Positions 30,808 through 41,788 of a DNA stretch of 64,000 bases are shown here, in pieces (within the stretch, counting starts at the first letter, position 1; each line of letters starts with the position of its first letter). A program made the position numbers and the translations under genes. Location: contig NZ_BMLS01000006.1 of the NCBI RefSeq assembly GCF_014645355.1, positions 1-64,000 of the forward strand, written 5' to 3'. The notes under the pieces were generated by a model that saw nothing but the letters and a program-made list of their open reading frames with translations, was not told the origin of the DNA and did not search any database. Source of the DNA: Bowmanella pacifica. Lineage in GTDB: Bacteria > Pseudomonadota > Gammaproteobacteria > Enterobacterales > Alteromonadaceae.

Positions 30808-33786
30808 ATGAAGAGAATGTTAATCAACGCAACTCAGCACGAGGAGTTGCGTGTTGCCCTGGTAGATGGGCAAAAACTCTATGATCTGGATATTGAAAGT
30901 CCCGGTCATGAACAAAAGAAAGCAAACATTTATAAAGGGCGTATCACCCGGGTTGAACCCAGCTTGGAAGCCGCCTTTGTTGACTACGGCGCAGAGCGCC
31001 ATGGTTTTCTCCCTCTCAAAGAAATCGCCCGCACCTACTTCCCCAAAGGATACAATTTTGAAGGTCGTCCCAATATTAAGGACGCCATCAAAGAAGGCCA
31101 GGAAGTCATCGTTCAGATAGACAAAGAAGAACGCGGACAAAAAGGCGCGGCTCTGACCACCTTTATCAGCCTGGCTGGAAGCTACCTGGTATTAATGCCT
31201 AATAACCCACGTGCCGGTGGTATTTCCCGCCGTATCGAAGGAGACGAGCGTACCGACCTGAAGCAAGCACTAAACAAGTTGGCTTTGCCTGATGGCATGG
31301 GTTTGATTGTACGTACGGCTGGGGTTGGAAAATCTTACGAAGAACTTGAGTGGGATTTAAGTGTATTGCTCACCCACTGGCAGGCCATTGAAGATGCCTC
31401 AAAAGCGCGTCAGGCCCCTTTCCTGATTCACCAGGAAAGTAATGTCATTGTTCGCGCCATCCGTGACTATCTGCGTCGCGATATCGGTGAGATTCTCATT
31501 GATGACGAGAAAATTTTTGAGCAGGCCAAACAGCATATTGAGTTAGTCAGACCTGACTTTATCAGCCGTATTAAGCTGTATAAAGGCGATGTGCCCCTGT
31601 TCAGCCATTACCAGATTGAAACGCAAATTGAGTCGGCATTCCAGCGCGAAGTGCGTCTGCCCTCTGGCGGCTCTATAGTGATTGACCAAACCGAGGCGCT
31701 AACCTCCGTTGATATCAACTCAGCGCGGGCCACCAAAGGCGGCGACATTGAAGAAACGGCGCTGAACACCAACCTGGAAGCAGCGGATGAGATTGCTCGT
31801 CAATTACGTCTGCGTGATTTAGGCGGCTTGTTCGTTATCGACTTTATCGATATGACCCCAGTGCGTCACCAACGTGAAGTGGAAAAACGCCTCGCTGATG
31901 CGGTTAAATCTGATCGCGCCAGAGTGCAGCTTGGCCGTATTTCCCGTTTCGGCTTACTGGAAATGTCCCGTCAGCGTCTGCGCCCTTCTTTGGGTGAATC
32001 GGCTCACCATGTATGTCCACGATGTGATGGCGTGGGCACAGTGCGTGGCACAGAGTCACTGGCACTGTCTGTACTGCGCATCATGGAAGAGGAAGCCATC
32101 AAGGATAACACCGGCCAAATTGAAGCTCAGGTGCCTGTCAGTGTGGCAACTTACCTTCTGAACGAAAAACGCAATGCGGTGCGTAGTATCGAGCAGCGCC
32201 ATCAGGTGCACTTACTGATCATCCCTAATCCGAATATGGAAACCCCCCATTACAGGGTAACCCGCCATAGATCTGACGATGTGATTAGTGAAGTTAGCTA
32301 CAATGTAAGCCTTGACGAAACGAAAAACATCGACCAACCCAAGGTCGGTCAAGAGCAACCCAGCCGTGAAGAGCCGGCACTGAAAACCTTGATATCCCCA
32401 CCCAAAGCTGCGCCGGTAGCCAAAAAAGTAGAACCTCAAGGTCCAGGTCTGCTGGATAAGCTGGGAAGCTGGTTAAAAGCTCTGTTTGCACCTAAACAGC
32501 CAGAAAGCAAGCCTAGCGAATCTGACCGTCGCGGTAACCGCAATCAGCAACGCGGTAAAAAGCCACGCCGGGATAGAAACAGACAAGACGATAATCGTCG
32601 CGATAATCGTCGTGCTCGTCAGGATGACAAGCGTGATGATCGCCGTGATGAGCAGACAGCAAATCGTGAGGATACGCGTAAAGATAACCGCCGTGATGAG
32701 CAGCGTGATCAACGCAGAAATAACCGCCGTAACAAAGCTGAGAATACCGAACAACAAAATCAGCAACAGGCTGCTGATAAATCCGGTAATGAGCAGCAGG
32801 CTCGTCAGCCTAAGCAAGAACAGGTTGCAGAGCGTCGTCAGCGTCGTGATAAGCGTCGTTCGGTACGAGTTCAGGCGGCAGAGTCTTCCAATCCGCAGGA
32901 CAATGAACAGCTTGTCCATGAGCAGCAGGTAACCCCTGAAGTAGTAGCGGATAACAACCAGCCGGCACAGCCTGTGGTTAAGCCAGCTGAACAGGTGAAG
33001 CAGGAAAAGCCTGTTGTAGAAGCGAAAGCCGATGACGTTGCAGAAAGTGAAGTTGCAAACTCGGACAAAGAGCAAACCAAAGAAGAGACCGGCCGCAATC
33101 GCAGTCGTCGTTCACCTCGCCATATCCGTGCCGCCGGTCAAAAGCGCCGCAAGGATCAGGAACAGGACGGCGAAGCCACTCAGCCAGAACAGGATCAACT
33201 GGCCTTGGATGTGGTTGCACAACCAGAAGCACAACCTGACAACGAGGCTGAGCCACAGGTTATCGAGGCAGATAGCAACGCTGGGGCGACTGAGAGCAAG
33301 CCAGCTGCAGTCGAAGAGGATACTGCTGCGTTAGAAAAAGCCGACAAGCCTAAGCGCAGAACCCGTCGTGCCAAAGCGCCTCAGCAAGTAGAAATTGCTT
33401 TGGAAGACAATGCCGACGAGAAACCACAGGTTGCTGAAGTAGCTGAAGTAGCTGAAGTAGCTGAAGTAGCTGAAGTAGCTGAAGTAGCTGAAGTAGCTGA
33501 AGTAGCTGAAGTAGCTGAAGTAGCTAAGAAAAAGGCTAAGCCAAGTACTAAGGTTGCGCCAGCAAAATCTGCCGGAAGTGCACCAAAAGTTGCCCAGTTC
33601 CGCTTTACGTCAGCGCCTATGGCTAAACCCGTCAGCTTGCCTGAAGAGTTTGCCGAAATCCAAATCAAGGCACTAGAAATGGCGAACAGGCCAGAACTGA
33701 AGACATCTGGTAAAGCTGCGGCACGTGCCAGTTATACCGCTAACGCTGATGCCCCGGCGGCAAAGCCGGCAAGCTTGACTGAGTAA
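30808..33786 (+). CDS. rne: Ribonuclease E
   Basis: Essential endoribonuclease and scaffold of the RNA degradosome. ATG 30808 gives 992 residues. The catalytic half has the S1 domain (about 35-125), the DNase-I-like domain with catalytic Asp residues in SVDIN and VIDFIDM (about 345), and the zinc-link CPRCDGVG (Cys 403/406). A membrane-targeting amphipathic helix follows around [16 protein letters not shown]. Next come a long Arg/Asp/Asn-rich RNA-binding segment, an acidic region with ten EVA repeats (33436-33525), and a C-terminal SAPMAKP-like stretch that may bind PNPase. The leader suggests autoregulation. Confidence 0.97.
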   Translation: MKRMLINATQHEELRVALVDGQKLYDLDIESPGHEQKKANIYKGRITRVEPSLEAAFVDYGAERHGFLPLKEIARTYFPKGYNFEGRPNIKDAIKEGQEVIVQIDKEERGQKGAALTTFISLAGSYLVLMPNNPRAGGISRRIEGDERTDLKQALNKLALPDGMGLIVRTAGVGKSYEELEWDLSVLLTHWQAIEDASKARQAPFLIHQESNVIVRAIRDYLRRDIGEILIDDEKIFEQAKQHIELVRPDFISRIKLYKGDVPLFSHYQIETQIESAFQREVRLPSGGSIVIDQTEALTSVDINSARATKGGDIEETALNTNLEAADEIARQLRLRDLGGLFVIDFIDMTPVRHQREVEKRLADAVKSDRARVQLGRISRFGLLEMSRQRLRPSLGESAHHVCPRCDGVGTVRGTESLALSVLRIMEEEAIKDNTGQIEAQVPVSVATYLLNEKRNAVRSIEQRHQVHLLIIPNPNMETPHYRVTRHRSDDVISEVSYNVSLDETKNIDQPKVGQEQPSREEPALKTLISPPKAAPVAKKVEPQGPGLLDKLGSWLKALFAPKQPESKPSESDRRGNRNQQRGKKPRRDRNRQDDNRRDNRRARQDDKRDDRRDEQTANREDTRKDNRRDEQRDQRRNNRRNKAENTEQQNQQQAADKSGNEQQARQPKQEQVAERRQRRDKRRSVRVQAAESSNPQDNEQLVHEQQVTPEVVADNNQPAQPVVKPAEQVKQEKPVVEAKADDVAESEVANSDKEQTKEETGRNRSRRSPRHIRAAGQKRRKDQEQDGEATQPEQDQLALDVVAQPEAQPDNEAEPQVIEADSNAGATESKPAAVEEDTAALEKADKPKRRTRRAKAPQQVEIALEDNADEKPQVAEVAEVAEVAEVAEVAEVAEVAEVAEVAEVAKKKAKPSTKVAPAKSAGSAPKVAQFRFTSAPMAKPVSLPEEFAEIQIKALEMANRPELKTSGKAAARASYTANADAPAAKPASLTE
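33436..33525 (+). repeat. Ten perfect 9-bp tandem repeats in rne
   Basis: GAAGTAGCT is repeated ten times without a single mismatch, encoding (Glu-Val-Ala)10 in the disordered tail of RNase E. The unit is a multiple of three, so copy-number change stays in frame. Confidence 0.97.
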
Positions 33787-33806
33787 CTAAGCTAACTGAA
33801 GAAGTA

Positions 33807-33838
33807 AAAATCCGGTGACCTTTGGCACCGGATTTTTT
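33807..33838 (+). terminator. Rho-independent terminator of rne
   Basis: AATCCGGTG and CACCGGATT form the stem, followed by TTTTTT, starting about 20 bp after the rne stop. Confidence 0.88.
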
Positions 33839-33987
33839 TATGCTCGGTCTAAAGTCTACTGCTCTTCTGAGTCTATACCTTAAGCTCCAAACACCTTCCC
33901 CGCCTCACTCTGCACTAACGTACATTAACGTCGCTCTGCGTTCCTGTCACATAATCAAAATGCCAACACGAGATAGCTTAGGGACAC

Positions 33988-34019
33988 AAAAAAGCCGCTG
34001 ACATCAAGTTAGCGGCTTT
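33988..34019 (-). terminator. Rho-independent terminator of the lapA-lapB-pyrF run
   Basis: On the minus strand, AAAGCCGCT pairs with AGCGGCTTT across an 11-nt loop, then TTTTT. It lies about 20 bp beyond the pyrF stop. The stretch 33840-33985 between this and the rne terminator shows nothing recognisable. Confidence 0.85.
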
Positions 34020-34039
34020 CTAATGAATCATGCACCTTA

Positions 34040-34735
34040 TCAGGCAATAGAGCGATTTATCGCCTCCAACGCGGCGACAGGATCCTCTGCTTGAGTTATC
34101 GGTCTACCTATCACCATATAATCTACCCCGGCTTGTATTGCCTGCTGCGGTGTCATTACGCGATGTTGATCACCGATATCTGCGCCGGCTGGACGGATCC
34201 CTGGCGTAACCAGCTTAAAAGCTTGTCCCAGGTGCTGCTTTAACAACAGTGCTTCCTGCGCTGAACAGACAACGCCATCCAGCCCGGCAGCCTTAGTCAA
34301 ACCGGCCAGGTGCAATACTTGCTGCTCTGGTGTTTTATCTACGCCCGTCGCACGCAGCTCTGCCTCTGACATGCTGGTTAAAACGGTCACAGCGATAAGT
34401 AAGGGTCGTTCACTACCAAATTGCTCTAGCGCTTGTCGGCTGGTTTCCATCATCTTGCTACCACCACTGGCATGCAGATTAACCATCCAGACACCCAACT
34501 CGGCTGCGGCAACACAGGCTTTGGCAACGGTATTGGGAATATCATGGAATTTCAGGTCAAGAAATACGTCAAAATCCCGGCTGATTAATTGCTTCACAAA
34601 GTCTGGACCAAAGTAGGTAAACATCTCCTTACCGACTTTTAAACGACAAGCTTGAGGGTCAATTTGATCAACAAATTGCAACGCTTTCTTTTGGCTATCA
34701 AAGTCCAGTGCAACAACGATTTTGGGATCTTTCAT
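34040..34735 (-). CDS. pyrF: Orotidine 5'-phosphate decarboxylase
   Basis: Last step of UMP synthesis. The catalytic Asp-Lys-Asp array is in [26 protein letters not shown] at the N-terminus and [20 protein letters not shown] are also characteristic. 231 residues, typical of the bacterial monofunctional enzyme. It begins directly after the lapB stop with no gap, as in the E. coli lapA-lapB-pyrF order. Confidence 0.97.
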   Translation of the reverse strand: MKDPKIVVALDFDSQKKALQFVDQIDPQACRLKVGKEMFTYFGPDFVKQLISRDFDVFLDLKFHDIPNTVAKACVAAAELGVWMVNLHASGGSKMMETSRQALEQFGSERPLLIAVTVLTSMSEAELRATGVDKTPEQQVLHLAGLTKAAGLDGVVCSAQEALLLKQHLGQAFKLVTPGIRPAGADIGDQHRVMTPQQAIQAGVDYMVIGRPITQAEDPVAALEAINRSIA

Positions 34736-35908
34736 CTATTCTCCATCCAAACCTTTTATGGGCTTCACCAGTCCCCATTTTTTACATGACGGGCATAGCC
34801 AATGCAGTTGCCGGCCGGAAAAGCCACAGGCACTGCAACGATATTTGGGTCTTTGTTTAATTTGTTCTTGCACCAGTTCCTGCAGCATCGCCAGGCTATT
34901 GCCAACCTGCTGTTCTGCGGTACTCTGATGCTGATATAAGTTCATCAGGGTTTCAAACCCCTTCATGGTTGGCTTCTTACGAAGCTGCTGCAGTAAAAAT
35001 TCTGCCGCTTGTCTGTCCTGCCCTTTACTGGCCATCAATTTTACTTTAGCCAGATAAGCGGTCGCACATTGTTGATGGTAGGTTTCCAGTAACTGCTCAA
35101 GCTCGCTGCTATCGCCAAGTTTGTCAGCACATTCCTGTAACAAGGGAACAGCCTCACTTAACCAAGTGACATCCCGAACCGGTACCTGTTTTAGGTATTC
35201 CTGTGCTTGCAGGTAATTTTGCTGCGCAATGGCCATTTGCCCCAGCATTAACCAGGGTCTGACCGCGTGCTCATCCGACAATACGGCTTTTTGCAGACTT
35301 TTCTCCGCCAGCTCAAACTCTTGTTTCTTGATGTGAACCCCAGCCTGCTCACAGTAGAAATGGGCAACGCGTTCACACAATTCCAGGCTATCTCCATGGC
35401 AATTGACCATACGCTCTGCTAACTCAATTGCTCGTTCCCACTCCTTGGTGGTTTGATAAATATTAAACAGCTGCTGTTGGGCGTCCATAAAATACTTATC
35501 ACTATCTAGCAGCTGCAGAAAGGCAGCTTCGGCGCGTTCCAAAAAACCTGCCAACAGATAATCCCGCCCAAGCTCTTTTAGCGCCTGCTGTTTAAGGTTG
35601 TCATTAAGGTGTTCCTTCTCCACCAGATTCTGGTGAATACGAATCGCCCTATCCAACTCCCCTCTGTGGCGAAAAAAATTGCCCATGGCAATATGGGTTT
35701 CAACCGTATCGCTGTCCAGATTGATCATTTTGATCAAGGTATCAACAGCTTTATCAGGCTGATCAGAAAGAAGAAAGTTAAGTCCTTTGTAATAATGCCG
35801 GGACAAAATACTGGACTGTTTACGCTGTGCCTGACGCAAACTGTTGCGCCCCATTACCCAACCATAACCGGCTGCAACAGGAAGCAGAAGAAAGAGCAGC
35901 TCAAGCAT
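34736..35908 (-). CDS. lapB: Lipopolysaccharide assembly protein B
   Basis: Membrane-anchored TPR protein that in E. coli guides FtsH to degrade LpxC and so limits lipopolysaccharide synthesis. One N-terminal membrane segment is followed by a DNLL-type linker and about nine TPR-like helices. A rubredoxin-type zinc module sits at the C-terminus (YRCSACGFSGRQLHWLCPSC). The 390 residues match E. coli YciM. It lies 5 bp after lapA. Confidence 0.95.
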   Translation of the reverse strand: MLELLFLLLPVAAGYGWVMGRNSLRQAQRKQSSILSRHYYKGLNFLLSDQPDKAVDTLIKMINLDSDTVETHIAMGNFFRHRGELDRAIRIHQNLVEKEHLNDNLKQQALKELGRDYLLAGFLERAEAAFLQLLDSDKYFMDAQQQLFNIYQTTKEWERAIELAERMVNCHGDSLELCERVAHFYCEQAGVHIKKQEFELAEKSLQKAVLSDEHAVRPWLMLGQMAIAQQNYLQAQEYLKQVPVRDVTWLSEAVPLLQECADKLGDSSELEQLLETYHQQCATAYLAKVKLMASKGQDRQAAEFLLQQLRKKPTMKGFETLMNLYQHQSTAEQQVGNSLAMLQELVQEQIKQRPKYRCSACGFSGRQLHWLCPSCKKWGLVKPIKGLDGE

Positions 35909-35913
35909 GGGAA

Positions 35914-36168
35914 TTAATGGTCTCTTTGACTGTGAGCCAACTTAGCTTTGCGTCGGTCACGCCAACGAAAACCGATAAACCAGAAGATACAGAACAGCAG
36001 ACAAACCAGGACACCACTAACGAACATAGCGGCCATCAGACTGGACAGTCGCAATTCAGATTGCGCGATAAGATAGTTAACCTGAACCAGTTGATCATTT
36101 TGTGCACCGATGGCCAGGGCAAGCAAAAAAATCAAGATTGCCAGCAGCAGGCTCAAAATCAGTTTCAA
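35914..36168 (-). CDS. lapA: Lipopolysaccharide assembly protein A (DUF1049)
   Basis: Small inner-membrane protein with two membrane segments (about 3-20 and 42-65) and a basic cytoplasmic tail (RWRDRRKAKLAHSQRD). It matches E. coli YciS. I prefer a TTG start at 36168 (84 residues, beginning LKLILSLLLAILIF), which has GGGAG 6 nt upstream and matches the family start. An ATG at 36189 would add seven polar residues. Confidence 0.85.
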   Translation of the reverse strand: MKLILSLLLAILIFLLALAIGAQNDQLVQVNYLIAQSELRLSSLMAAMFVSGVLVCLLFCIFWFIGFRWRDRRKAKLAHSQRDH

Positions 36169-36270
36169 GTCACACTCCCACGTATGCAATCAGGGTTGAT
36201 TTTCATTGATGAATATTAACGTCAAACAAGATTGACTCGGTGATAAGGCTACATTGTGACAGGCTATGAC

Positions 36271-36300
36271 AAAAAAGGCACCCCATATGGGATGCCTTTT
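36271..36300 (-). terminator. Rho-independent terminator of ihfB
   Basis: AAAAGGCA, one mismatch, CCC over an ATAT-centred loop; the minus strand then reads TTTTTT. It lies 6 bp past the ihfB stop and separates rpsA-ihfB from lapA-lapB. Confidence 0.85.
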
Positions 36301-36305
36301 ATTTA

Positions 36306-36596
36306 TCAGTGAGTCATCCCGTCATTCACCCTTTCACGTAATTCCTTACCGGGTTTGAAGTGAGGAACGTACTTGCCGTCCAGCTTCACTGTTTCACCCG
36401 TTTTTGGATTACGGCCAACGCGGGGCGCACGATAATGCAGTGAAAAACTGCCGAATCCGCGGATTTCGATACGCTCACCCTTTTGCAGAGTTTGCGCCAT
36501 CTGTTCCAGCATCTCTTTTATCGCCGCTTCCACTTCCTTGGCGGGGATATGTCGGGCCTTATCAGCGAGCCTGTCGATTAGTTCAGATTTGGTCAT
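36306..36596 (-). CDS. ihfB: Integration host factor subunit beta
   Basis: DNA-bending nucleoid protein that pairs with IhfA. The DNABII signature [21 protein letters not shown] is visible in parts ([10 protein letters not shown], then RVGRNPKTG with the intercalating Pro). N-terminus [11 protein letters not shown]. The 96-residue length is typical. It is downstream of rpsA, as in E. coli. Confidence 0.97.
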   Translation of the reverse strand: MTKSELIDRLADKARHIPAKEVEAAIKEMLEQMAQTLQKGERIEIRGFGSFSLHYRAPRVGRNPKTGETVKLDGKYVPHFKPGKELRERVNDGMTH

Positions 36597-36643
36597 ATTA
36601 ACCTCGTGATCTAGGACAAATCATACAGTTACCTAGCTGTTGA

Positions 36644-36661
36644 GGAGGCCTGTCGGCCTCC
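36644..36661. other. Intercistronic hairpin rpsA-ihfB
   Basis: GGAGGCC/GGCCTCC stem with a TGTC loop immediately after rpsA, without a T-tract. It may protect rpsA mRNA or lower read-through into ihfB. Confidence 0.5.
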
Positions 36662-36669
36662 CCGACTCC

Positions 36670-38343
36670 TTACTCTTCGCCTTTCGCTGCTTTGAAAGCT
36701 TCGGCCATAGCGTTAACGAAACCAGTATCTTCCTGCTGGTTCACTTTGTCGATCGCTTCTTTCTCTTCCGCTTCGTCTTTTGCCTTCACAGACAGGTTAA
36801 CGATACGATTCTTACGATCAACACCAACGTATTTGGCTTCGATTTCTTCGCCGACGTTGACAACTTCAGAAGCATCTTCAACGCGGTCGCGCATCAGATC
36901 GGTTGAACGAATATAACCTTCAACTTCCTCAGCCAGTTCAACCGTCACGCCTTTAGCGTCAACAGCGGTAACCTTACCGACAACGATAGCACCTTTCTTG
37001 TTATCTGTCAGATACTTATTGAAAGGATCTTCTTCGATTTGCTTCACGCCCAAGCTGATGCGCTCACGCTCTGGGTCGACTTGCAGTACAACGGCAGAGA
37101 TTTCGTCGCCTTTCTTGTAATCACGCACGGCTTCTTCGCCAGCTTTGTTCCAAGAAATGTCAGACAAGTGAACCAGACCGTCAATACCGCCGTCCAGACC
37201 AATGAAGATACCGAAGTCAGTGATAGACTTGATCTTACCAGTCACTTTGTCGCCCTTGTTGTGAGTTTTCGCGAACTCTTCCCAAGGATTGGCTTTACAC
37301 TGTTTCAGACCCAAGGAGATACGACGACGCTCTTCGTCGATTTCCAGAACCATAACTTCAACCACGTCACCCAGGTTAACAACCTTAGATGGGTGGATGT
37401 TCTTATTGGTCCAATCCATTTCAGAAACGTGTACCAGACCTTCTACGCCGTCTTCGATTTCTACGAAGCAGCCATAGTCAGTCAGGTTAGTTACCTGGCC
37501 AGACAGCTTAGTACCTTCTGGGTAACGCTGAGCGATTTCGCTCCAAGGATCGCTGCCCATTTGCTTCATGCCCAGAGAAACACGAGACTTCTCACGGTCA
37601 AACTTCAGTACTTTAACTTGAATCTCGTCACCAACGTTTACGATCTCGCTTGGGTGTTTAACACGTTTCCAAGCCATGTCGGTGATGTGCAGCAGGCCGT
37701 CAACACCGCCCAGATCTACGAATGCACCGTAGTCGGTCAGGTTCTTAACGATACCTTTAACTTCCAAACCTTCTTCCAGGTTGGCCAGCAGGCTTTCACG
37801 CTCTGCACTGTTTTCAGCTTCGATAACAGCGCGGCGAGATACCACTACGTTGTTACGCTTGGCGTCCAACTTGATAACTTTAAATTCCAGCTCTTTGCCT
37901 TCCAGGTGAACAGTGTCACGCACTGGACGTACATCAACCAAAGAACCAGGTAAGAAAGCGCGTACAGAGTTAACTTCAACAGTAAAGCCGCCTTTGACTT
38001 TGCCATTGATGATACCCTTGATGGTCGCTTTCTCTTCGTATGCTTTTTCCAGCTCAACCCAGGCTTCGTGACGCTTGGCTTTTTCACGAGACAGGATGGT
38101 TTCACCGAATCCATCTTCCACAGCGTCCAGTGCTACATCCACAGTGTCGCCTACTGCGATTTCCAGAGCGCCTTCAGCATTTTTGAACTGCTCGGCAGGG
38201 ATGGCACTTTCAGACTTGAGACCCGCATCTACCAAAACGATGTCTTTGTCGATAGCAACAACGGTACCTTTAACAATGGCACCTGGGCGAGTTTCAAGCT
38301 GTTTTAAACTTTCTTCGAAAAGTTGAGCAAAATTTTCAGTCAT
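36670..38343 (-). CDS. rpsA: 30S ribosomal protein S1
   Basis: Binds mRNA on the 30S subunit. 557 residues from ATG 38343 (start [20 protein letters not shown], as in E. coli), with six S1 repeats. Successive repeats show the GxVxxxxxxGxFV pattern, e.g. [18 protein letters not shown] and [19 protein letters not shown] longer in-frame start at 38418 adds 25 unconserved residues and is rejected. It lies 96 bp after cmk, as is usual. Confidence 0.98.
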   Translation of the reverse strand: MTENFAQLFEESLKQLETRPGAIVKGTVVAIDKDIVLVDAGLKSESAIPAEQFKNAEGALEIAVGDTVDVALDAVEDGFGETILSREKAKRHEAWVELEKAYEEKATIKGIINGKVKGGFTVEVNSVRAFLPGSLVDVRPVRDTVHLEGKELEFKVIKLDAKRNNVVVSRRAVIEAENSAERESLLANLEEGLEVKGIVKNLTDYGAFVDLGGVDGLLHITDMAWKRVKHPSEIVNVGDEIQVKVLKFDREKSRVSLGMKQMGSDPWSEIAQRYPEGTKLSGQVTNLTDYGCFVEIEDGVEGLVHVSEMDWTNKNIHPSKVVNLGDVVEVMVLEIDEERRRISLGLKQCKANPWEEFAKTHNKGDKVTGKIKSITDFGIFIGLDGGIDGLVHLSDISWNKAGEEAVRDYKKGDEISAVVLQVDPERERISLGVKQIEEDPFNKYLTDNKKGAIVVGKVTAVDAKGVTVELAEEVEGYIRSTDLMRDRVEDASEVVNVGEEIEAKYVGVDRKNRIVNLSVKAKDEAEEKEAIDKVNQQEDTGFVNAMAEAFKAAKGEE

Positions 38344-38439
38344 AGTGTGATTATTCAAATATTGACATCCACTTAGCAGTCCCGCTAATGTGGGGTTGTT
38401 CCAATTGGCTCGACGCATCCTTACATTCGAGCTGTTTCA

Positions 38440-39123
38440 TCATTTATTCTGCAACTGTCCTTGGACATATTGCATAACGTTATCAAGCACTTGGTTGATA
38501 CTCAGATTAGTAGAGTCCAAAACCAATGCATCTTCAGCCGGCACCAGCGGTGCAACAGAACGATTAGTATCACGTTCGTCACGCGCTTTAATGTCGGTTA
38601 AAAGGCGCTCAATGCTAACATCGAGCCCCTTATCTTTCAACTGCTTATAACGACGCATAGCGCGCTCTTCGGCGCTGGCCGTTAAGAATATTTTAGCTTG
38701 TGCGCCGGGAAATACGACTGTTCCCATATCCCGACCATCGGCAACCAGTCCAGGCTCATCACGAAATGCCCGCTGACGCCTCAGTAAAGCCTCACGCACA
38801 CGAGGTAGAGAAGCAACTTGCGACGCTACCGCGCCGACCTCTTCGGTACGAATACTATCAGTGACGTCTTCACCTTCCAGAATGATTCGGGTAACCCCTT
38901 GGGTTTGGGTTTCAAAGCTAACGTCTAAACTGGACGCCAACGGCACTAATCCCATCTCATCCTGCGCATCAATCTGATGATGTAAGGAGGCAACCGCCAA
39001 TACGCGATAGATAGCTCCGCTGTCGAGAAAGTGCCATCCCAGTTTCTCTGCCAACATGGCGCTGATTGTGCCTTTCCCTGCTCCACTCGGTCCGTCGATG
39101 GTAATGACAGGCGCTACTTGCAT
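38440..39123 (-). CDS. cmk: Cytidylate kinase
   Basis: Phosphorylates CMP and dCMP. The P-loop GPSGAGKGT is near the N-terminus, with [20 protein letters not shown] and the LID-region [13 protein letters not shown] 39123 (227 residues) fits the family; frames further upstream are not conserved and cross a hairpin. It stands between aroA and rpsA. Confidence 0.96.
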   Translation of the reverse strand: MQVAPVITIDGPSGAGKGTISAMLAEKLGWHFLDSGAIYRVLAVASLHHQIDAQDEMGLVPLASSLDVSFETQTQGVTRIILEGEDVTDSIRTEEVGAVASQVASLPRVREALLRRQRAFRDEPGLVADGRDMGTVVFPGAQAKIFLTASAEERAMRRYKQLKDKGLDVSIERLLTDIKARDERDTNRSVAPLVPAEDALVLDSTNLSINQVLDNVMQYVQGQLQNK

Positions 39124-39212
39124 CGAATCTCCAAAACTGTCTTCGTTGTAAAAAACGCGCGCAATTATACGCGTTAAGTAGGGATTAGCAACGAAAGTAC
39201 CTAGTTCAGAAT

Positions 39213-39243
39213 AAGGCAGTGGCATTCTTGCCACTGCCTTTTT
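39213..39243 (+). other. Terminator-like hairpin between aroA and cmk
   Basis: AAGGCAGTGGCA/TGCCACTGCCTT stem. The T-run is on the plus strand, against the direction of the flanking genes; on the minus strand only TTATT follows. It may be a weak terminator or an RNA-stabilising hairpin after aroA. Confidence 0.55.
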
Positions 39244-39263
39244 GCTTTAAATCACGCTATCGC

Positions 39264-40547
39264 CTAGCTGTGACTGATTTCGGCAAGTCGTTCAAAGTAG
39301 TCTGGAAATGTCTTTGCGGTACAACCGGGGTCATTGATTACTACCGGTGTATCACTAAGAGCAACCAATGAGAAACACATGGCAATTCGGTGATCGTTGT
39401 AGGTATCAATTTCAGCACGCTTAAGCGCGGCTGGCGGCGTGACCTCGATAAAGTCATGCCCTTCGACAACATGAGCTCCCACTTTACGAAGTTCAGTGGT
39501 CATAGCGTGCAAACGGTCTGTTTCCTTGACCCGCCAATTATAGATATTGCGAATCGCCGTGGTACCAGTGGCAAACAAAGCAGTAGTTGCGATAGTCATG
39601 GCCGCGTCCGGAATATGGTTCATATCCATATCAACCGCTTTTAGTGGCCCCCCTTGCACTTCAACAAAGTCCGCTCCCCAATTCACCTTGGCGCCCATGG
39701 CTTCAAGTACTAATGCAAAGTCCTTATCCCCCTGGATACTGTCACGTCCTATACCTGTTACTTTGACTTTACCGCCTTTAATAGCGGCCGCCGCCAGAAA
39801 GTAAGAAGCAGAGGAGGCATCGCCTTCCACCAGGAAAGTGCCAGGTGCGCGGTAACACTGGCCGGCGGTTACCACAAACTTCTGATAGTGATGATTTTCC
39901 ACCTGCACACCAAACTTAGCCATGGTATCCAAGGTTATGTCGATATACGGCTTAGATACCAACTCACCAACTATCTCGATTTGCGTCTCGCCTTCGAACA
40001 GGGGCGCCGCCATCAATACGGCAGTCAGAAACTGACTGGAAACACTGCCATCCACCTGAATAGTACCGCCAGACAGGGCCTTGCCTTTTATCAGCAGAGG
40101 TGGAAAACCTTGGTTTTTCAAGTACTGAATATCCGCACCAGCTTGTCTAAGCGCATCAACCAGCGCGCCAATAGGGCGCTCTTCCATACGTGGCTCACCG
40201 GTCAGTTCAAACTCACCGTCGGATAAGGCCAAAGCAGCGCACAAAGGACGCATGGCGGTACCGGCATTACCCAAAAACAGGCTTTGCTTGGCGGCCACCT
40301 TAAAAGCATGTCCTAATCCCTGCACCGTACAACGGGTTTTATCAGCACTTAGCTGATAACTGACACCCAGCTTAGTCAGGGCATTAAGCATATGCTGGAT
40401 ATCTTCGCTATCCAGTAAGTTGGTCAGTTCAGTCTGACCTTCTGCCATGGCAGCCAGTAACAAGGCACGATTTGACAAGCTTTTGGAGCCGGGTAAGTTC
40501 ACTTCACCGTCGATGTGACCGATGGGGTTAAGTACCAATTGCTCCAT
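39264..40547 (-). CDS. aroA: 3-phosphoshikimate 1-carboxyvinyltransferase (EPSP synthase)
   Basis: Sixth step of the shikimate pathway, joining PEP to shikimate 3-phosphate. Motifs: [16 protein letters not shown] at the N-terminus, [11 protein letters not shown] (the class I, glyphosate-sensitive-type loop), and [12 protein letters not shown] and FNDHRIAM-like [11 protein letters not shown] near the end. The 427 residues are standard. It overlaps the serC stop by 1 bp, giving the conserved serC-aroA pair. Confidence 0.97.
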   Translation of the reverse strand: MEQLVLNPIGHIDGEVNLPGSKSLSNRALLLAAMAEGQTELTNLLDSEDIQHMLNALTKLGVSYQLSADKTRCTVQGLGHAFKVAAKQSLFLGNAGTAMRPLCAALALSDGEFELTGEPRMEERPIGALVDALRQAGADIQYLKNQGFPPLLIKGKALSGGTIQVDGSVSSQFLTAVLMAAPLFEGETQIEIVGELVSKPYIDITLDTMAKFGVQVENHHYQKFVVTAGQCYRAPGTFLVEGDASSASYFLAAAAIKGGKVKVTGIGRDSIQGDKDFALVLEAMGAKVNWGADFVEVQGGPLKAVDMDMNHIPDAAMTIATTALFATGTTAIRNIYNWRVKETDRLHAMTTELRKVGAHVVEGHDFIEVTPPAALKRAEIDTYNDHRIAMCFSLVALSDTPVVINDPGCTAKTFPDYFERLAEISHS

Positions 40548-41632
40548 TAACCATTCCTCCGGGCAAAATCAGTCATAAAATCAACCAGCGCCTGCACCCC
40601 TTCAATGGGCATAGCGTTATAAATACTGGCTCGCATACCACCAACACTGCGATGTCCAGCCAAGGCTTTCAAACCTGCCTGCTCCGCCTGCTGTAAGAAG
40701 GCTTTATCCAGTTCTGGATTAATTAACTGAAACGGTACATTCATACGTGAACGATAGGCAGTATGAATGCGGTTCTGATAGAAATCGCTGCCGTCAATAT
40801 AGCCATACAGCAATGTGGCTTTTTCGGCATTGCGCTTTTCCATGGCCTCAACCCCACCTTGGGCTTTTAACCACTTAAACACCAGGCCCGCCAAATACCA
40901 GGCATAGGTAGGCGGCGTGTTAAACATTGAGCCCTGCTCGGCCAAAATCTTGTAGTTCAGAATAGAGGGCGTATGTGCCATAGACTGATCCAGCAGGTCG
41001 TCTCTTACGATGACCACAGACAAGCCTGAGGGCCCGATGTTTTTCTGTGCCCCGGCATAAATTACACCGAAGCGTGAAACATCCACGGGTTTGGACAGAA
41101 TATTAGAGGACATATCCGCCACTAATGGCACTGTGCCGATATCCGGAACCTCTGACATCTCGACACCATCTACCGTCTCATTCGGACAATAGTGTAAATA
41201 GGCTGCGTTGGGGTTGAGTTGCCACTCTTTTGGCTCAGGAACGACCAAACGCTCGTCCTGCCAACGGCTAGTGGCGACCACATTGGGTGTCAGATAGCGT
41301 TTAGCCTCATCCACCGCCGCCGATGACCAGGAGCCACTGACCAGATAATCGGCCTGCGCCTGCTTACCGCCCAGGTTAAGAGGCACCGCTGAGAACTGAC
41401 CGCGGCCACCACCATGGGTAAATAACACTTTATAGTTACTGGGTATCGCCAGTAGCTCGCGTAAATCGGCTTCAGCCTGTTCGGCTACCTGGATAAAATC
41501 TTTACTGCGATGGCTTAACTCCATCACCGAGCAGCCCTGTCCCTGCCAATCGACAAATTCAGCCTGTGCCTGCTGCATGACCTCAACGGGTAACATGGCA
41601 GGGCCTGCACAAAAGTTATACACCTTATTCAT
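40547..41632 (-). CDS. serC: Phosphoserine aminotransferase
   Basis: PLP enzyme for serine and pyridoxine biosynthesis. N-terminus [18 protein letters not shown]; the PLP-binding lysine is in [17 protein letters not shown] and a phosphate/substrate region in SHRSKDF. ATG 41632 gives 361 residues. It is translationally coupled to aroA. A terminator-like hairpin with T-tract lies directly upstream of the start codon. Confidence 0.97.
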   Translation of the reverse strand: MNKVYNFCAGPAMLPVEVMQQAQAEFVDWQGQGCSVMELSHRSKDFIQVAEQAEADLRELLAIPSNYKVLFTHGGGRGQFSAVPLNLGGKQAQADYLVSGSWSSAAVDEAKRYLTPNVVATSRWQDERLVVPEPKEWQLNPNAAYLHYCPNETVDGVEMSEVPDIGTVPLVADMSSNILSKPVDVSRFGVIYAGAQKNIGPSGLSVVIVRDDLLDQSMAHTPSILNYKILAEQGSMFNTPPTYAWYLAGLVFKWLKAQGGVEAMEKRNAEKATLLYGYIDGSDFYQNRIHTAYRSRMNVPFQLINPELDKAFLQQAEQAGLKALAGHRSVGGMRASIYNAMPIEGVQALVDFMTDFARRNG

Positions 41633-41640
41633 TATTACAC

Positions 41641-41687
41641 TCTTAAAAAGCAAACGAGCGGCGTAAGGATTATCTCAGGCCGCTCGT
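41641..41687 (-). terminator. Terminator-like hairpin directly upstream of serC
   Basis: On the minus strand ACGAGCGGC and GCCGCTCGT form a 9-bp stem over a 16-nt loop, followed by TTTGCTTTTT. The serC ATG starts about 10 bp after the T-tract. It could terminate gyrA read-through or attenuate serC-aroA. Confidence 0.65.
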
Positions 41688-41750
41688 CGCTATACAGACT
41701 TTGTCGGTGAATGTTCCAGACAACACCGACATACCGTACTTCCTATACAT

Positions 41751-41769
41751 AAAGGGACATTGCTGTCCC
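41751..41769 (-). terminator. Rho-independent terminator of gyrA
   Basis: GGGACA/TGTCCC stem with a 4-nt loop, followed on the minus strand by TTTAT. It lies 20 bp past the gyrA stop. Confidence 0.65.
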
Positions 41770-41788
41770 TCGACTGGATTTCTGTCGT

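Noticed and set aside
32473-33075. 200-codon open frame on the minus strand within rne
   Set aside because: A hydrophobic Leu/Ile/Thr-rich artefact of the Arg/Asp-rich RNase E tail read in reverse.
33436-33525. CRISPR-like array
   Set aside because: The repeats are contiguous 9-bp units without spacers and encode protein; this is a microsatellite.
37039-37953. 304-codon open frame on the plus strand opposite rpsA
   Set aside because: Periodic translation arises from the repeated S1 domains read backwards; no family resemblance.
38344-38418. 25-residue N-terminal extension of ribosomal protein S1
   Set aside because: Not conserved; the standard [11 protein letters not shown] start is at 38343.
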